64,000 bases of DNA from assembly GCA_014802265.1 (NCBI GenBank), contig JAAVCP010000029.1, forward strand, positions 25,909 through 89,908, in the 5' to 3' direction. The stretch is from Bacteroides sp. (lineage in GTDB: Bacteria; Bacteroidota; Bacteroidia; Bacteroidales; Muribaculaceae). Positions 35,329-45,269 of this stretch are shown in pieces; the stretch's first letter is position 1; the number at the start of each line of letters is the position of its first letter. The translations under genes and the position numbers were made by a program. The notes under the pieces were generated by a model that saw only the letters and a list, made by a program, of their open reading frames with translations, made no database searches and had not been told where the DNA came from.

Positions 35329-37227
35329 TCAGTCTCGTTCAAGATATGTAATGCCATAGAGACCGGATCGATAGTTATTGAGGAATTGGCGTCCCTCTTC
35401 CGGAGTAATGACTCCCTGTTTCATTGAGCGAGAAACCCAAGTTTCAAGATTACGTACGAGCTTCTTAGGGTTATATTCCACATAATCGAGCACATCGGCG
35501 ACCGGCTCACCGTCGATTATTTGCTCTATTTCGTAGCCATTTTTATTTACAGAGATATGGACTGCGGCAGTGTCGCCAAACAAGTTATGGAGATCACCAA
35601 GAATTTCCTGATATGCACCGACGAGGAATACCCCTATATAGTAATGTTCGTTAGCCTTCAGTGCATGGACAGGAAGTGAGTAAGACATTCCTTGCGGAGA
35701 TACGAATCGGTTGATCTTACCATCTGAATCGCATGTTATGTCTTGAATTGTACATCGGTGATTGGGTTTTTCATCTAAACGTTGCACAGGCATAATGGGA
35801 AATACCTGGTCAATTGCCCAAGCATCAGTAAGGCTCTGAAATAATGAGAAGTTGCAGAAATATTTTTCAGGCAACATTTTATCAACTTTTTTTAATTCTT
35901 CCGGTGGATGCTTCATTGAGCGGGTAAGGTCATTGACATCACGAGCTACCGACCAGAATAATTTTTCGATTTGAGCACGAGTACGTAAGTCAAGAAGCCC
36001 AAGGCTGAAAAGTTCGAGTGCTTCCTCACGAATTTGAAGCGCGTCATGCCAATCTTCAAACATGCTCGTTGGATTGATACGGTCCCAAATATTATAAAGT
36101 TCCTTAGTCAATTCATGAGAGTTCTTATCAATCTCTTCATTATCATTCCAAATTGGAAGTTGCGTGGTCTCCAACACCTCAATTATAAGCACAGAGTGAT
36201 GTGCCGTCAGAGAACGTCCACTTTCTGTAATAATATTAGGGTGGGGCAAATTATTCTTTTGGCAAACATCAACCAAAGCGGAAACAGAGTCATTGACGTA
36301 TTCCTGAATAGAATAATTCATTGAATTTTCACCCATTGATGAACGAGTGCCGTCGTAATCAACGCCAAGACCACCACCTATATCGACAAATTCAATGTTG
36401 AAGCCCAGCTTTGAAAGCTGCACATAAAATTGCATAGCTTCACGGAGGGCATTCTTAATGCGGCGAATTTTGGTGATCTGACTTCCAATGTGGAAATGAA
36501 TGAGTTTAAGCGACTCAATCATTTTATTCTTTTCAAGAAAAGAAAGGGCATCAAGGAGTTCAGATGAATTAAGACCGAACTTACTGACATCACCACCAGA
36601 TTCCTCCCATTTACCGCTGCCGGAAGAAGAAAGTTTTATGCGAATTCCGATGTTAGGCATTATATTAAGACGCTTTGCCACATCAGAAATAAGTTTCAGT
36701 TCGTTGAGTTTTTCCACCACAAGGTAAATCCTACGTCCCATCTTTTGGGCAAGGAGAGCCAATTCTACATAATCTTCGTCTTTATATCCATTGCAGACGA
36801 TAATAGATTTGGAATCGGGATTTACAGCCAAGACAGCATGGAGTTCCGGTTTAGAACCTGCCTCAAGTCCGATATTATATTTATTGCCATGACTGACGAT
36901 TTCTTCTACCACCTGGCGTATCTGGTTCACTTTGATAGGGTAGACGATAAAGTTCTTTCCCGAGTATTTATATTCGTCGGCAGCCTTCTTAAAACAGGAA
37001 GATATTTTTTGGATCCTATTATCAAGAATATCCGGGAACCGGAGAAGGACAGGAGCAGACACGTCACGGAGTTTTAGTTCATCCATTACAACTTTAATAT
37101 CTACAGGTGCACACCCTTCACGTGGTGTAACTTGCACATGTCCTTTCTCATTGATGGAGAAATAAGTCAGTCCCCATCCGCTGATATTGTAGATTTCAGT
37201 TGAATCTTCAATACGCCATTTTCTCAT
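35329..37227 (-). CDS. speA: biosynthetic arginine decarboxylase
   Basis: The 632-residue PLP enzyme has the lysine motif FIVYPIKVNQIRQVVEEI, LVVEKLNELKLI, HFHIGSQI, the glycine-rich FVDIGGGLGVDYDG, and TESGRSLTAHHSVLI. It decarboxylates arginine to agmatine, the entry to polyamine synthesis. It sits downstream of an arginine-linked pair (ArgR-like and ArgC-like), though a 55-base gap separates it from ssb and co-regulation is only inferred. Confidence 0.95.
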   Translation of the reverse strand: MRKWRIEDSTEIYNISGWGLTYFSINEKGHVQVTPREGCAPVDIKVVMDELKLRDVSAPVLLRFPDILDNRIQKISSCFKKAADEYKYSGKNFIVYPIKVNQIRQVVEEIVSHGNKYNIGLEAGSKPELHAVLAVNPDSKSIIVCNGYKDEDYVELALLAQKMGRRIYLVVEKLNELKLISDVAKRLNIMPNIGIRIKLSSSGSGKWEESGGDVSKFGLNSSELLDALSFLEKNKMIESLKLIHFHIGSQITKIRRIKNALREAMQFYVQLSKLGFNIEFVDIGGGLGVDYDGTRSSMGENSMNYSIQEYVNDSVSALVDVCQKNNLPHPNIITESGRSLTAHHSVLIIEVLETTQLPIWNDNEEIDKNSHELTKELYNIWDRINPTSMFEDWHDALQIREEALELFSLGLLDLRTRAQIEKLFWSVARDVNDLTRSMKHPPEELKKVDKMLPEKYFCNFSLFQSLTDAWAIDQVFPIMPVQRLDEKPNHRCTIQDITCDSDGKINRFVSPQGMSYSLPVHALKANEHYYIGVFLVGAYQEILGDLHNLFGDTAAVHISVNKNGYEIEQIIDGEPVADVLDYVEYNPKKLVRNLETWVSRSMKQGVITPEEGRQFLNNYRSGLYGITYLERD

Positions 37228-37281
37228 TCTATCGATATATTTTTACAGTATGTAGATTATATTATTGAAGTTTAGACAACT

Positions 37282-37605
37282 TCATTGTTTTCTTCCTAAT
37301 ATTTCAAAACGCTCGACAATTATTTCAGTCTTGCGTCTTAAAATTTTCATGCGGTCTTCATATTCGCGTGTGCGAAGATATCCCTCGGCATAGAGTTGAG
37401 TTCCCTTCCTAACATATCGCTCCACAATGGCAGCATTCTGACCACCAAATACCAGGGAATGCCATTCGGTTATCTCTGTACGTGAAGAGCCTCTTACTTC
37501 ATTGGTAGCCAAAGAAAGATAGGCAACTGGATAATCTTTTTCCGGATACCTTACTTCAGGATCTGAGCCAACGTGACCAAGTAAAATTACTTTATTAACC
37601 GACAT
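37282..37605 (-). CDS. ssb: short single-stranded DNA-binding protein
   Basis: The 107-residue protein matches the SSB OB fold: MSVNKVILLGHVGSDPEVRY, VAYLSLATNE, EWHSLVFGGQNAAIVERYVRKGTQLYAEGYLRTREY. It stops right after the fold (ERFEILGRKQ) and lacks the flexible linker and acidic DDDIPF-like tip that recruits repair proteins. A longer SSB probably exists elsewhere. The gene follows the ArgC-like gene by 11 bases. Confidence 0.85.
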   Translation of the reverse strand: MSVNKVILLGHVGSDPEVRYPEKDYPVAYLSLATNEVRGSSRTEITEWHSLVFGGQNAAIVERYVRKGTQLYAEGYLRTREYEDRMKILRRKTEIIVERFEILGRKQ

Positions 37606-37616
37606 AGCTAAAAAAT

Positions 37617-38576
37617 TTAAGCGAACCAGGAAGTCTGTTTTGAACTCAGTGATTCAGAATCACCAAACACAGAAGATTTTAAATGAAGTCCAACTTTCTC
37701 ATGGAGAGCAAAGAGAAGATTGAGCATATGGACGGCATCACCCGCGCCTCCTCGCAAAAAGCCATCCGCCACTGTTTCAATTTCAATAAGACCGGCTCCA
37801 GGTTTACAGAAAGAGACAACACATTTCTGCGTACCAGTCACTTCCTTGTCAGAAATCGGTTCCATAGTCATGAACGTGAAGTTGTGGTCATCATAAATAG
37901 ATTCAAAAAATTTGTTGACTTCCATAACAGAGAGGGGACATTTCATAGATACTTTTGCACGGATTCCTCTTTCGGAAACGCCTTTGGAATATCTTATAGA
38001 AATTTTTCCTTCGAATCCAGTCTGATATTTTTTTATTTGGCGACAGATCTCTTCCTCTACTTTCTGCTTGGGGGGAAGTTTTAGAAAAGGAGGTGAGATT
38101 ATCTCAATATCTATGTCGGAGGAAAGAAGCAGATTAGCAGCGAGAGGGTAAAGGGAAATAAGTGCCACTGCTGCCGGGGCGGAGGGAATAATTGCTGCCT
38201 TGGCACCCCTTACAAGAGGTTTACGGTTAATTTCAGATAATCCGTATTCCATATCAGAGTTTTCCCAATGGTCAAAGCGAGAGGGAGCCATATTTATCAC
38301 TCGTAGATTTTCCCATTCTTCGCGACGTTCAACAATCTGCCTTCCCATTTCAGAATCATTGGCAATGAAGACTGCATCTAACTTTACAGGATCAATTTTA
38401 TCAGTAAAAGATAGAGTGCGCTCTCCGATGAAGCCGTGGTGACAACAAGACACTTCTCTTCCTGCCATGCCGGGTGAATAGAGCGAAATTATATCCACCT
38501 CCGGGTGATTGACAAGAATACGTAACAATTCTCCAGCTTGAGGAGAATCAGCACCAACGATACTTACTTTTATCAT
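37617..38576 (-). CDS. ArgC-like protein lacking the catalytic residues
   Basis: The 319-residue protein aligns along its length with N-acetyl-gamma-glutamyl-phosphate reductase: GADSPQAGELLRILVNHPEV at the NADP site, YGLSEINR before the active-site region, and FLRGGAGDAVHMLNLLFAL near the C-terminus. Where ArgC has ANPGCFAT, this protein reads IIPSAPAA, so the catalytic cysteine is gone, and the HQHVPEI histidine site reads KQKVEEEI. It is thus unlikely to act as ArgC. It overlaps the ArgR-like gene by 4 bases (ATGA), so a role in sensing or regulation is an inference worth testing. A sequencing error would not produce this pattern. Confidence 0.75.
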   Translation of the reverse strand: MIKVSIVGADSPQAGELLRILVNHPEVDIISLYSPGMAGREVSCCHHGFIGERTLSFTDKIDPVKLDAVFIANDSEMGRQIVERREEWENLRVINMAPSRFDHWENSDMEYGLSEINRKPLVRGAKAAIIPSAPAAVALISLYPLAANLLLSSDIDIEIISPPFLKLPPKQKVEEEICRQIKKYQTGFEGKISIRYSKGVSERGIRAKVSMKCPLSVMEVNKFFESIYDDHNFTFMTMEPISDKEVTGTQKCVVSFCKPGAGLIEIETVADGFLRGGAGDAVHMLNLLFALHEKVGLHLKSSVFGDSESLSSKQTSWFA

Positions 38577-39079
38577 GGCAGATTTAAATTGTTGCCTTCA
38601 ACGGGCAGTGAAAGAATAGAAGAAAATATTTCGCGTGCCCGCTCTCTTGAAACATCCTCGCTAAGCACTGCAAAAATAGTATTTGATCCCGGAATAGTGC
38701 CAAGAATTTCCGGAAAGTTTTTCATATCAATATCATAAGCAAGCCCGGAAGCATAGCCATTTCTTGTTTTAATCACAGCTAAATTACCGGAAAAACGGAT
38801 AGATATGAGTCCACTTTGAAAATCAGCATGAGGAAGAGACTGACCTCCGATCAGGAGCTTGTCTTTCAGCGAATCACTATCGGGCAAGACGTACATATAA
38901 GTACCCCTGTCAGTGGGCACCTTAGTGGTGCGAAGCATTTTAAGATCTCTTGACAGGGTTGCCTGGGTCACTTTATGACCACGTTTAAGAAGTTGGGCAG
39001 CCAGTTCTTCCTGACTTGCAATACATTGATTTTTAATTAAATCAATGATCACATCAATTCTTTTCTTTCTATTTTTCAT
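38573..39079 (-). CDS. argR: ArgR-family regulator with altered arginine-binding motif
   Basis: The 168-residue protein has the ArgR winged helix (CIASQEELAAQLLKRGHKVTQ, ATLSRDLKML) and the hexamerisation domain. In known ArgR the effector pocket contains GTIAGDDT, whose aspartates bind L-arginine; here residues 128-134 read TIPGSNT, so both aspartates are lost. The regulator may be constitutive or respond to another ligand. It overlaps the DUF151 gene and the ArgC-like gene by 4 bases each, forming a tight operon. Confidence 0.85.
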   Translation of the reverse strand: MKNRKKRIDVIIDLIKNQCIASQEELAAQLLKRGHKVTQATLSRDLKMLRTTKVPTDRGTYMYVLPDSDSLKDKLLIGGQSLPHADFQSGLISIRFSGNLAVIKTRNGYASGLAYDIDMKNFPEILGTIPGSNTIFAVLSEDVSRERAREIFSSILSLPVEGNNLNLP

Positions 39080-39696
39080 GACTGCAAATTTTTTTGTTCT
39101 CTTTTTTCGAGTTCCGCTTTGATTTTTGCAGCTTCCTCATAATTTTCTTCTTCTACTGCCTTTGCCATTGCTTTTGTGAGTTGTGAATTAGACATTGTCT
39201 TATATCCAACATCTTTTTTCACAGTAGGTCTTGTAAAAGCGGGGTTACTTGATAAATTAAACTGCGAGGCTTTAGGTTTATTTTCTTCGGGTTCAAACCC
39301 GGATTCAATAAGGACATCTTCGGTGGTATAAATTGGGGAGCCAGTCCTTATTGCCAGTGCTATCGCATCAGATGACCGCGAATCAATCACACGTGTATCT
39401 TTACCGTCAGAGAATAATAAATCTGCAGTGAAGACACCGTTGTCAAGTTTCTTTATGTTTACCTCTACAAGTTTGATGCCAAACGCGGACAAAGCATTTA
39501 CCATAGTGTCATGAGTGAGTGGACGAGGTGTCTTTACTTCCTGAAGTTTACACTCAATGGCTTGTGCCTCAGGAAACCCGATTATGATAGGTATTCTCCG
39601 TGATGAACCCACTTCCTGCAGTATTAAGGCGTATACACCAGACTCTATCTGATTGTAAGTGATTCCAACGAGTTCAAGTTGATATTTTTTATTCAT
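39076..39696 (-). CDS. bifunctional nuclease family protein (DUF151) with UVR motif
   Basis: The 206-residue protein has the DUF151 domain ([59 protein letters not shown]) and a C-terminal UVR-type segment ([20 protein letters not shown]) seen in Bacteroidetes members. Plant and bacterial relatives cleave RNA and DNA. The frame starts upstream inside mnmA, but the ATG at 39696 begins with the conserved [12 protein letters not shown]. Confidence 0.85.
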   Translation of the reverse strand: MNKKYQLELVGITYNQIESGVYALILQEVGSSRRIPIIIGFPEAQAIECKLQEVKTPRPLTHDTMVNALSAFGIKLVEVNIKKLDNGVFTADLLFSDGKDTRVIDSRSSDAIALAIRTGSPIYTTEDVLIESGFEPEENKPKASQFNLSSNPAFTRPTVKKDVGYKTMSNSQLTKAMAKAVEEENYEEAAKIKAELEKREQKNLQS

Positions 39697-40825
39697 GAGA
39701 ATTATCTTTATTCTTATTATTGCGATGGCGTTTCTTTTTGACATTTATAGAAATCATTGCCGATCCGAGGCAGATGGTCTTGTCTGGTGTATAGACAATG
39801 GCAAACTGTCCGGGAGCTATACCCTGCACATCTTCATCAGATTCTATATAAATCCCTTCTAAATCGCGCTGGATTAATCTGCCACTGAGAAATTCAGGCG
39901 TATGGCGAGTTTTGAAGGATATATCGATATAGTTTTCATCTGAATTTTTTATCTGGAGGAGTTCGAAGGGAGACTGAGTGATCCAATTGGGTTCTTCGAG
40001 AGGAATTATGCGCCCGTATTGCATACGGGTATCATAACCATTAGAGACATATATGACATTGTCTTTAACGTTTTTCTTAACAACGAACCAGGGTCCTCCG
40101 CTGAGTCCAAGTCCTTTTCTCTGACCAATAGTGTAGAACCAGTATCCCTTGTGGAGACCAATTTTTTTCCCTGTCTCAATTTCAATGACAGGTCCCTCTT
40201 TTTCTCCTAAATGACGGGCTATGAAATCGGAGTAGTCAATTTTCCCAAGAAAGCATATTCCTTGGGAATCCTTTCTCGTAGCGTTGGGAAGTTGGGCTTC
40301 CCAGGCTATTTTCCTGACTTCGGATTTAGGCAGGTTGCCAAGTGGAAACATCAGATGCGATAATTGCTCATAGGAAATCTGAGCAAGGAAGTCAGTCTGG
40401 TCTTTTACGGGATCATTTGCTGTGGCAAGAAAATATTTCCCGTCAATCTCTTTAATTGAGGCATAATGCCCTGTGGCAGTCTTATCAAAATCTTTACCCC
40501 AACGCTGTTCAAAAAAACCGAACTTTATGAGTTTGTTACACATCATATCAGGGTGGGGGGTCAGTCCTTTCTTGACAGTATCAAGAGTATAAGCCATTAC
40601 GTGGTTCCAATATTCTTCATGAAGAGATACGACTTTCAAAGGCAGTCCATACTTACGAGCAATTAGGCTACACATTTCAATATCTTCATCGGCGGAGCAG
40701 TCGCCCTCACCATTATCCATACCTATTCGGATATAAAACAAATGAAGGTCATGTCCTTCGGCGTAAAGCTTATGGACCACAACGGCACTATCTACTCCTC
40801 CGGATATTAGCACAGCAATCTTCAT
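39689..40825 (-). CDS. mnmA: tRNA-specific 2-thiouridylase
   Basis: The 378-residue protein has the PP-loop SGGVDSAVV (residues 8-16), first catalytic cysteine in [11 protein letters not shown], second in SQGICFLGK (near 198), and [16 protein letters not shown]. It thiolates U34 of Lys, Glu and Gln tRNAs. The C-terminus is basic and short ([13 protein letters not shown]). Its start overlaps doxX by 4 bases and its stop overlaps the DUF151 start. Confidence 0.95.
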   Translation of the reverse strand: MKIAVLISGGVDSAVVVHKLYAEGHDLHLFYIRIGMDNGEGDCSADEDIEMCSLIARKYGLPLKVVSLHEEYWNHVMAYTLDTVKKGLTPHPDMMCNKLIKFGFFEQRWGKDFDKTATGHYASIKEIDGKYFLATANDPVKDQTDFLAQISYEQLSHLMFPLGNLPKSEVRKIAWEAQLPNATRKDSQGICFLGKIDYSDFIARHLGEKEGPVIEIETGKKIGLHKGYWFYTIGQRKGLGLSGGPWFVVKKNVKDNVIYVSNGYDTRMQYGRIIPLEEPNWITQSPFELLQIKNSDENYIDISFKTRHTPEFLSGRLIQRDLEGIYIESDEDVQGIAPGQFAIVYTPDKTICLGSAMISINVKKKRHRNNKNKDNSHE

Positions 40826-41331
40826 ACCTCTTCCAGTTCCCCCTCGCTCTTATTTTCAGTGTGTATTATATGCAGTGACAGGAAATAATCAACAGATATT
40901 TTCCCTGGTCCCACCAGTAGAAGAAAGAAGTATATGCCGAGGAACATGATAGGTAGATAACCCTGTTGCTGCCAGTCAAGAAGATATGTAGCGTCAGATA
41001 CATAGTGGTGGAGCAGATGATATTCAGCCACAATCATTGCGAAAAAGGGCGGAAGAATCATCAGTCGCGTAAGGAAGCCAAACATAATAAAAATAGAGCA
41101 GACCACTTCAATTGATATCATTGTGACAAGAGATGTGGCAGATGACATTCCCATGACAGCCGGGAAAAAATCTTGCATTTCATAGAAATGCGCAATCTGG
41201 CGCACACCAAACTGCATAAGCATGATACCTACGAAAAGTCGTAGGAACAATCTGCCGAGATTGGGATAGGAATATCCGGTAGAGTAGAAATAAGTCCTTT
41301 TTATTAACTTTGACAAACTGAATCTATACAT
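40822..41331 (-). CDS. DoxX family membrane protein
   Basis: The 169-residue protein has four hydrophobic segments and a DoxX layout: [54 protein letters not shown] and [27 protein letters not shown]. Function in bacteria is poorly defined (membrane redox or organic-acid related). The ATG at 41331 is preferred over TTG at 41337. First gene of the doxX-mnmA-DUF151-argR-argC-like run. Confidence 0.85.
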   Translation of the reverse strand: MYRFSLSKLIKRTYFYSTGYSYPNLGRLFLRLFVGIMLMQFGVRQIAHFYEMQDFFPAVMGMSSATSLVTMISIEVVCSIFIMFGFLTRLMILPPFFAMIVAEYHLLHHYVSDATYLLDWQQQGYLPIMFLGIYFFLLLVGPGKISVDYFLSLHIIHTENKSEGELEEV

Positions 41332-41383
41332 CAGCAATATACTATTAGTTGAGTAATAAAACCATATTCTAATTAAGCTGAAA

Positions 41384-42328
41384 TTAGTTTACAGAATCAA
41401 GCGCTCTGACGATTACTTCCTCAAGGGGAGTATTTTTCAACGCAATTTTTCCTTCAGAATCAACAAACCACACAGAGGCAAAATAAATTGAAGATTTAGC
41501 TCTTATGTCGAGATTTTCACCAAGTTTATCAGCACACCCTACAGTCCAGCGTTGTGGATAATTTGCCACTTCATCTTTCCACCCTTCTTGGAAATCAGGA
41601 AGAATGAAAAGAATATTAATCTTTCCTTTTTCAACAGCCTGATTAAGGGCAGTATTCGTTTCCATGCGAAGACGGGCTATTCTCCAATCAGTATTTGCAG
41701 GGTCACCAAAAATGAGAATTGTAGGAGTAGTCATCGGAAAGTAAGATGCCTCGGTTCCATTAGAATTTTCAAATTTAAACTGTGGTGCCTTATTTCCGAC
41801 TATTGAACTCTCAAGCATGGAAAGCTGCTTCTCATATTTATCTTTTCTCGCCTGAGGAATTTTCTTATTTTTAATAAGTGTCTGAAGAAACTTGATGTAC
41901 ACTTCATCAATCCATACGTCTGCACGTGGTCCATAAATATTTTCCTCAGCAGCCTTTGTGAACTGGAGGAGGAGAGTGGGATTCTTGGAAAGGTTCTCAA
42001 GTAACTTGTTGACAGAAGCGGTTGCTTTATTCTTTTCAGCAAACCTTATAGTTGTAGTATACACCTTGAATGCATGATTTAGAGCTGTCTGGTCAACAGT
42101 TGTTTTTGTCTTGAAGTCCATTTTATCCCAAAAGTGTTCCACCAAATAGTTTGACTTCTCATCAAGAGTAGCAAGTTCTTCAGGAGCAGAGATATATTCA
42201 AACAGTGGTTCAATTTCAATATATTCTTGAGAGAAGACCGGAGTAACTGCACACATAGACATACACAGCAAGGCTCCACTTACTGCATTTAGCAATTTAT
42301 GTTTGTTTTTATTTATAATAGAATTCAT
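41384..42328 (-). CDS. DUF5106-type secreted protein with thioredoxin-like fold
   Basis: The 314-residue protein has a signal peptide (about 1-33, ending VFS), a helical N-terminal domain (DUF5106-like) and a C-terminal thioredoxin-like part starting VGNKAPQFKFENSNG. At the position of the redox CxxC, the sequence reads FGDPANTDW, so no disulfide activity is expected. It is 17 bases downstream of the SGNH hydrolase gene. Confidence 0.65.
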   Translation of the reverse strand: MNSIINKNKHKLLNAVSGALLCMSMCAVTPVFSQEYIEIEPLFEYISAPEELATLDEKSNYLVEHFWDKMDFKTKTTVDQTALNHAFKVYTTTIRFAEKNKATASVNKLLENLSKNPTLLLQFTKAAEENIYGPRADVWIDEVYIKFLQTLIKNKKIPQARKDKYEKQLSMLESSIVGNKAPQFKFENSNGTEASYFPMTTPTILIFGDPANTDWRIARLRMETNTALNQAVEKGKINILFILPDFQEGWKDEVANYPQRWTVGCADKLGENLDIRAKSSIYFASVWFVDSEGKIALKNTPLEEVIVRALDSVN

Positions 42329-42345
42329 TATATTTTCAGAATATA

Positions 42346-43017
42346 TTATTCTTCAACAAAATGTCTGATGTGGTCAGTCCATGCCCTGTATCCTCTTCCT
42401 GTCAGGTGCAGCCCATCATTTGTATACGGTCTTTTTAGCTTTCCGTTGGCGTCAGCAAGGATTGGGGAAAGGTCAATAAAGACAACATTATTATCAACAG
42501 CAATCTGCTGAAGATAAGTATTAAGTTCATTGACCACATTTTCCTTCCCTTTCAGATTTTTATATCTTCCGAAATCATTATTGATTGGCATCACCGATTG
42601 AATATAAAGTTGTGATGAGGGTGAATCCGCCAGTATTTTTTTTACAAGTTTATTGTATTCTTCAGCCAGCTTTTCAGCAGGTATATCATGTGAAATGTCA
42701 TTAATGCCAATTAGAAGAAATATTTTACGTGGCGAACCGGAAGTAACCTGATGAAGACGCTCCATGACTCCTGAAATAACATCACCGGAGATTCCTCTGT
42801 TTTTGATATTCTCATTACAGAACAATTCAGCAAACTCACCTCCATCGGTAATGGAGTTGCCTAAGAATACTATGTCTTCCGGAGTTATCCGTAGTTCATT
42901 AAACAAAGTCACCTTCTGTTCCCAATATTCTGTTCTGGCAGAAAGATAGTTTCCTGAAATTAAAGTGAACCCGAGGCATAAAGCAGCTGTGTAGAGTATT
43001 TTCCTGAGAGGTTTCAT
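42346..43017 (-). CDS. SGNH/GDSL-family hydrolase
   Basis: The 223-residue exported protein (signal about 1-27) has the block I serine in VFLGNSITDGGEF, glycine block (NRGISGDVISGVMERL), block III GINDISHD and block V DGLHLTGRGYRAW with catalytic Asp and His. Such enzymes remove acyl groups from sugars, lipids or cell-wall polymers. It follows the BadF-type kinase by 3 bases, suggesting amino-sugar use. Confidence 0.9.
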   Translation of the reverse strand: MKPLRKILYTAALCLGFTLISGNYLSARTEYWEQKVTLFNELRITPEDIVFLGNSITDGGEFAELFCNENIKNRGISGDVISGVMERLHQVTSGSPRKIFLLIGINDISHDIPAEKLAEEYNKLVKKILADSPSSQLYIQSVMPINNDFGRYKNLKGKENVVNELNTYLQQIAVDNNVVFIDLSPILADANGKLKRPYTNDGLHLTGRGYRAWTDHIRHFVEE

Positions 43018-43020
43018 AGG

Positions 43021-43875
43021 TTAAAGGTGACTGGTATGGAACGCTATGAGACCTTCCATGGGAGATTTGGATATGCGAGTCACGCGATAACCCTGTGAAG
43101 CAACAGCTTCACGAAGCACCCGCTCGAAATAGAATGCGATTGATCCTGTGAAACATACATCGACAGAATGCGCACCCTTATACATTGCCACATTCCTCTT
43201 CACAAAACGTGTTAATTCCTTCAGTACAAGAGAGAATATGTATGGATTCCATAGATTTTTGTGAAGGAAAGGCACAAAAGAAGCAAGAAACCTATTTGGA
43301 GCCGGCAATTTATATACCTTATCAAGTATTTCAGGTAAAGTAAGGTGATATTCGTCAAGAAATGCATCACGAATATTTTCTGGCAATTGTTCTTTAAATG
43401 CATCGGAAATCAGACGTTTCCCGAGAGCTGCTCCACTTCCCTCATCTCCGAGAATAAACCCGAGTGAAGGAATCTGAGATACAATATGTTCTCCATTATA
43501 AAAACATGAATTAGAACCTGTACCAAGAATACAGGCTATCCCTTTGGCTGATCCAAATAAAGAACGTGCAGCACCTAAAAGGTCGGAACTTACATGAGAT
43601 TCAGAGTTCTGCCATGATAAGCGAAGAGCATCCTTGATTTTATTGCAAATTGGTTCAGTTGCGCAACCTGCGCCATAGTAAAAAATTTCATCAATGACAC
43701 TTTCGGCAGGCAATGCTTGTTTCACTTCAGTAAACGTAGAATTGATAGTGTCTGCATCAGCGAGCAGAGCATTAATACCTACAGTGGTGACAGATGCCGC
43801 CACACTTCCGTCAGAAGAAATGAGCGACCATTCCACAGTGGAGGACCCGGCGTCTGCTATCAGTTTACTTCCCAT
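43021..43875 (-). CDS. BadF/BcrA-type kinase (N-acetylglucosamine kinase-like)
   Basis: The 284-residue ASKHA-fold protein has the phosphate 1 loop ADAGSSTVEWSLIS, the ACILGTGSNSCFYNG segment and GFILGDEGSGAALGKRLI typical of GlcNAc kinases. It probably phosphorylates an amino sugar released from the wall or mucin. First gene of a three-gene run with SGNH hydrolase and DUF5106 protein. Confidence 0.85.
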   Translation of the reverse strand: MGSKLIADAGSSTVEWSLISSDGSVAASVTTVGINALLADADTINSTFTEVKQALPAESVIDEIFYYGAGCATEPICNKIKDALRLSWQNSESHVSSDLLGAARSLFGSAKGIACILGTGSNSCFYNGEHIVSQIPSLGFILGDEGSGAALGKRLISDAFKEQLPENIRDAFLDEYHLTLPEILDKVYKLPAPNRFLASFVPFLHKNLWNPYIFSLVLKELTRFVKRNVAMYKGAHSVDVCFTGSIAFYFERVLREAVASQGYRVTRISKSPMEGLIAFHTSHL

Positions 43876-44017
43876 ATTTCAGTTATTCAATAATATAAGT
43901 TGAAAATTGTCTTTCTAAGAAAGATCATACAAAATTATTAATAATTTTATAAATATGCAAATCAAGTAGAATGTTTTTGAAAAATCAAGTTAAGATGATT
44001 AAATTTTTGGCATAGAC

Positions 44018-44046
44018 GTAAAAAAGACATCCCCACAGGGATGTCT
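44018..44046 (-). terminator. terminator of the leucine-rich-repeat gene
   Basis: Perfect 9-base arms (44025-44033 and 44038-44046, AGACATCCC) with a 4-base loop, followed on the minus strand by TTTTTT. Confidence 0.85.
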
Positions 44047-44103
44047 CGCTTTTCTCTAAACTGCCACCTTTCCGGCATGGTGGTAGTTCGTTTTTATAAT
44101 TTC

Positions 44104-45183
44104 TTAGAAACCAGCAGGCTCACCAAAGTTTGTCCACTCACCAACAATCTGACGAAGGGCGTTGTCACCCTGAAGACGAAGATCTGTGAGGTTAACATTA
44201 TAGCTGATGTTAAGATATGTGAGCATCTGGCAGTAGTTCAAGTCAAGAGTCTGAAGCTGGTTATTGCTGAGGTTAACTCTTTGAAGGAATGAAAAATTGC
44301 TGAGATTAACATAAGTAAGATCATTCCACTCAAGATTAACGAAAGCTAAGACAGGAGCGTCGCTTACTGAAAAAGTAGTAAGGTCATTATAAGGAGCATA
44401 GATGTCATTAAGAGCCTTAGCATCGTTTATGACCAGATCAGTCATGTGGTTGTCGTTACATGCAAGGGTCACAAGAGAAGGAAGACCCTGAATGTAAAGT
44501 TTGCCAATCTTATTACCCTGTACGTTAAGGTTCTCAAGCTTTGCAAGACCTGCAAGAGTAAGTGCATTAAGATCGTTGTAGCCTGCGTAGAGAGTCTTAA
44601 GATTCTGGCATGTAGCTACTGTAAGGTTCTCAAGACGATTGCTCATACAGTTTAGATAGGTAAGGTTAACTGCATTTGAAACATCAAGATCAACCATCTG
44701 ATTGGAAGCAAGATTCAAGCGTTTGAGAAGTGGAGTTCCTCCGAGATCAATTTCTGCCAGACGGTTTCTATTAAGTTTGAGCACTTGAAGCTGACCACAG
44801 TTTTGGAAAGTAGCGTTGGCGAGACGGTTCTTTGAAGCGTTTACTTCTACGAGCGCAGGCGCACTACCTATTGAAAGATCAGTGAGTTTGTTTCCGCTTA
44901 CGTCAATTTTTTCAAGATTGGGAAAATCAGCAAGGTTTAGCTGACCGGCGAGTTGCTTGTTATCCCATTTGATTTCAGTAACGTGACCATTAGAAATTGT
45001 AATGCCAGGAAGAGAGGCTACATTACTACCAGCGAAACCGAGAGCGTCACCATTTGTGCCACCATTAGCAGAAGTCTGATTTACGAAAGCTTGAAGACTC
45101 TTTGCCTCACTTTTGGAGAGATTTTGGCTCCATGCGCATGAAAGCGACATTGCAGCAGCCAAAAATAAAATAGTTCTTTTCAT
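44104..45183 (-). CDS. secreted leucine-rich-repeat protein
   Basis: The 359-residue protein has a signal peptide (MKRTILFLAAAMSLSCAWS) and about ten leucine-rich repeats of 20-23 residues such as LEKIDVSGNKLTDLSIGSAP, LQVLKLNRNRLAEIDLGGTP and LKRLNLASNQMVDLDVSNAV. Repeats form a solenoid that binds other molecules at the surface. No C-terminal sorting tail is seen. The longer open frame to 45237 overlaps the promoter, so the ATG at 45183 is chosen. Confidence 0.88.
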   Translation of the reverse strand: MKRTILFLAAAMSLSCAWSQNLSKSEAKSLQAFVNQTSANGGTNGDALGFAGSNVASLPGITISNGHVTEIKWDNKQLAGQLNLADFPNLEKIDVSGNKLTDLSIGSAPALVEVNASKNRLANATFQNCGQLQVLKLNRNRLAEIDLGGTPLLKRLNLASNQMVDLDVSNAVNLTYLNCMSNRLENLTVATCQNLKTLYAGYNDLNALTLAGLAKLENLNVQGNKIGKLYIQGLPSLVTLACNDNHMTDLVINDAKALNDIYAPYNDLTTFSVSDAPVLAFVNLEWNDLTYVNLSNFSFLQRVNLSNNQLQTLDLNYCQMLTYLNISYNVNLTDLRLQGDNALRQIVGEWTNFGEPAGF

Positions 45184-45236
45184 AACTCGAATAATAATTA
45201 GTTTAGAGAAATTTATTTGTTTTAATTTTAAACACA

Positions 45237-45269
45237 CGAAAGTAAAAAAAGTTTAAAATTTGTATCAAA
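45237..45269 (-). promoter_or_regulatory. promoter of the leucine-rich-repeat gene
   Basis: On the minus strand TTTG (45266-45269), 21 bases, TACTTTCG (45237-45244), one mismatch in the -7 box. Confidence 0.55.

Noticed and set aside
37683..38084. 133-codon plus-strand frame
   Set aside because: Antisense to the ArgC-like gene; the minus strand has the family signature.
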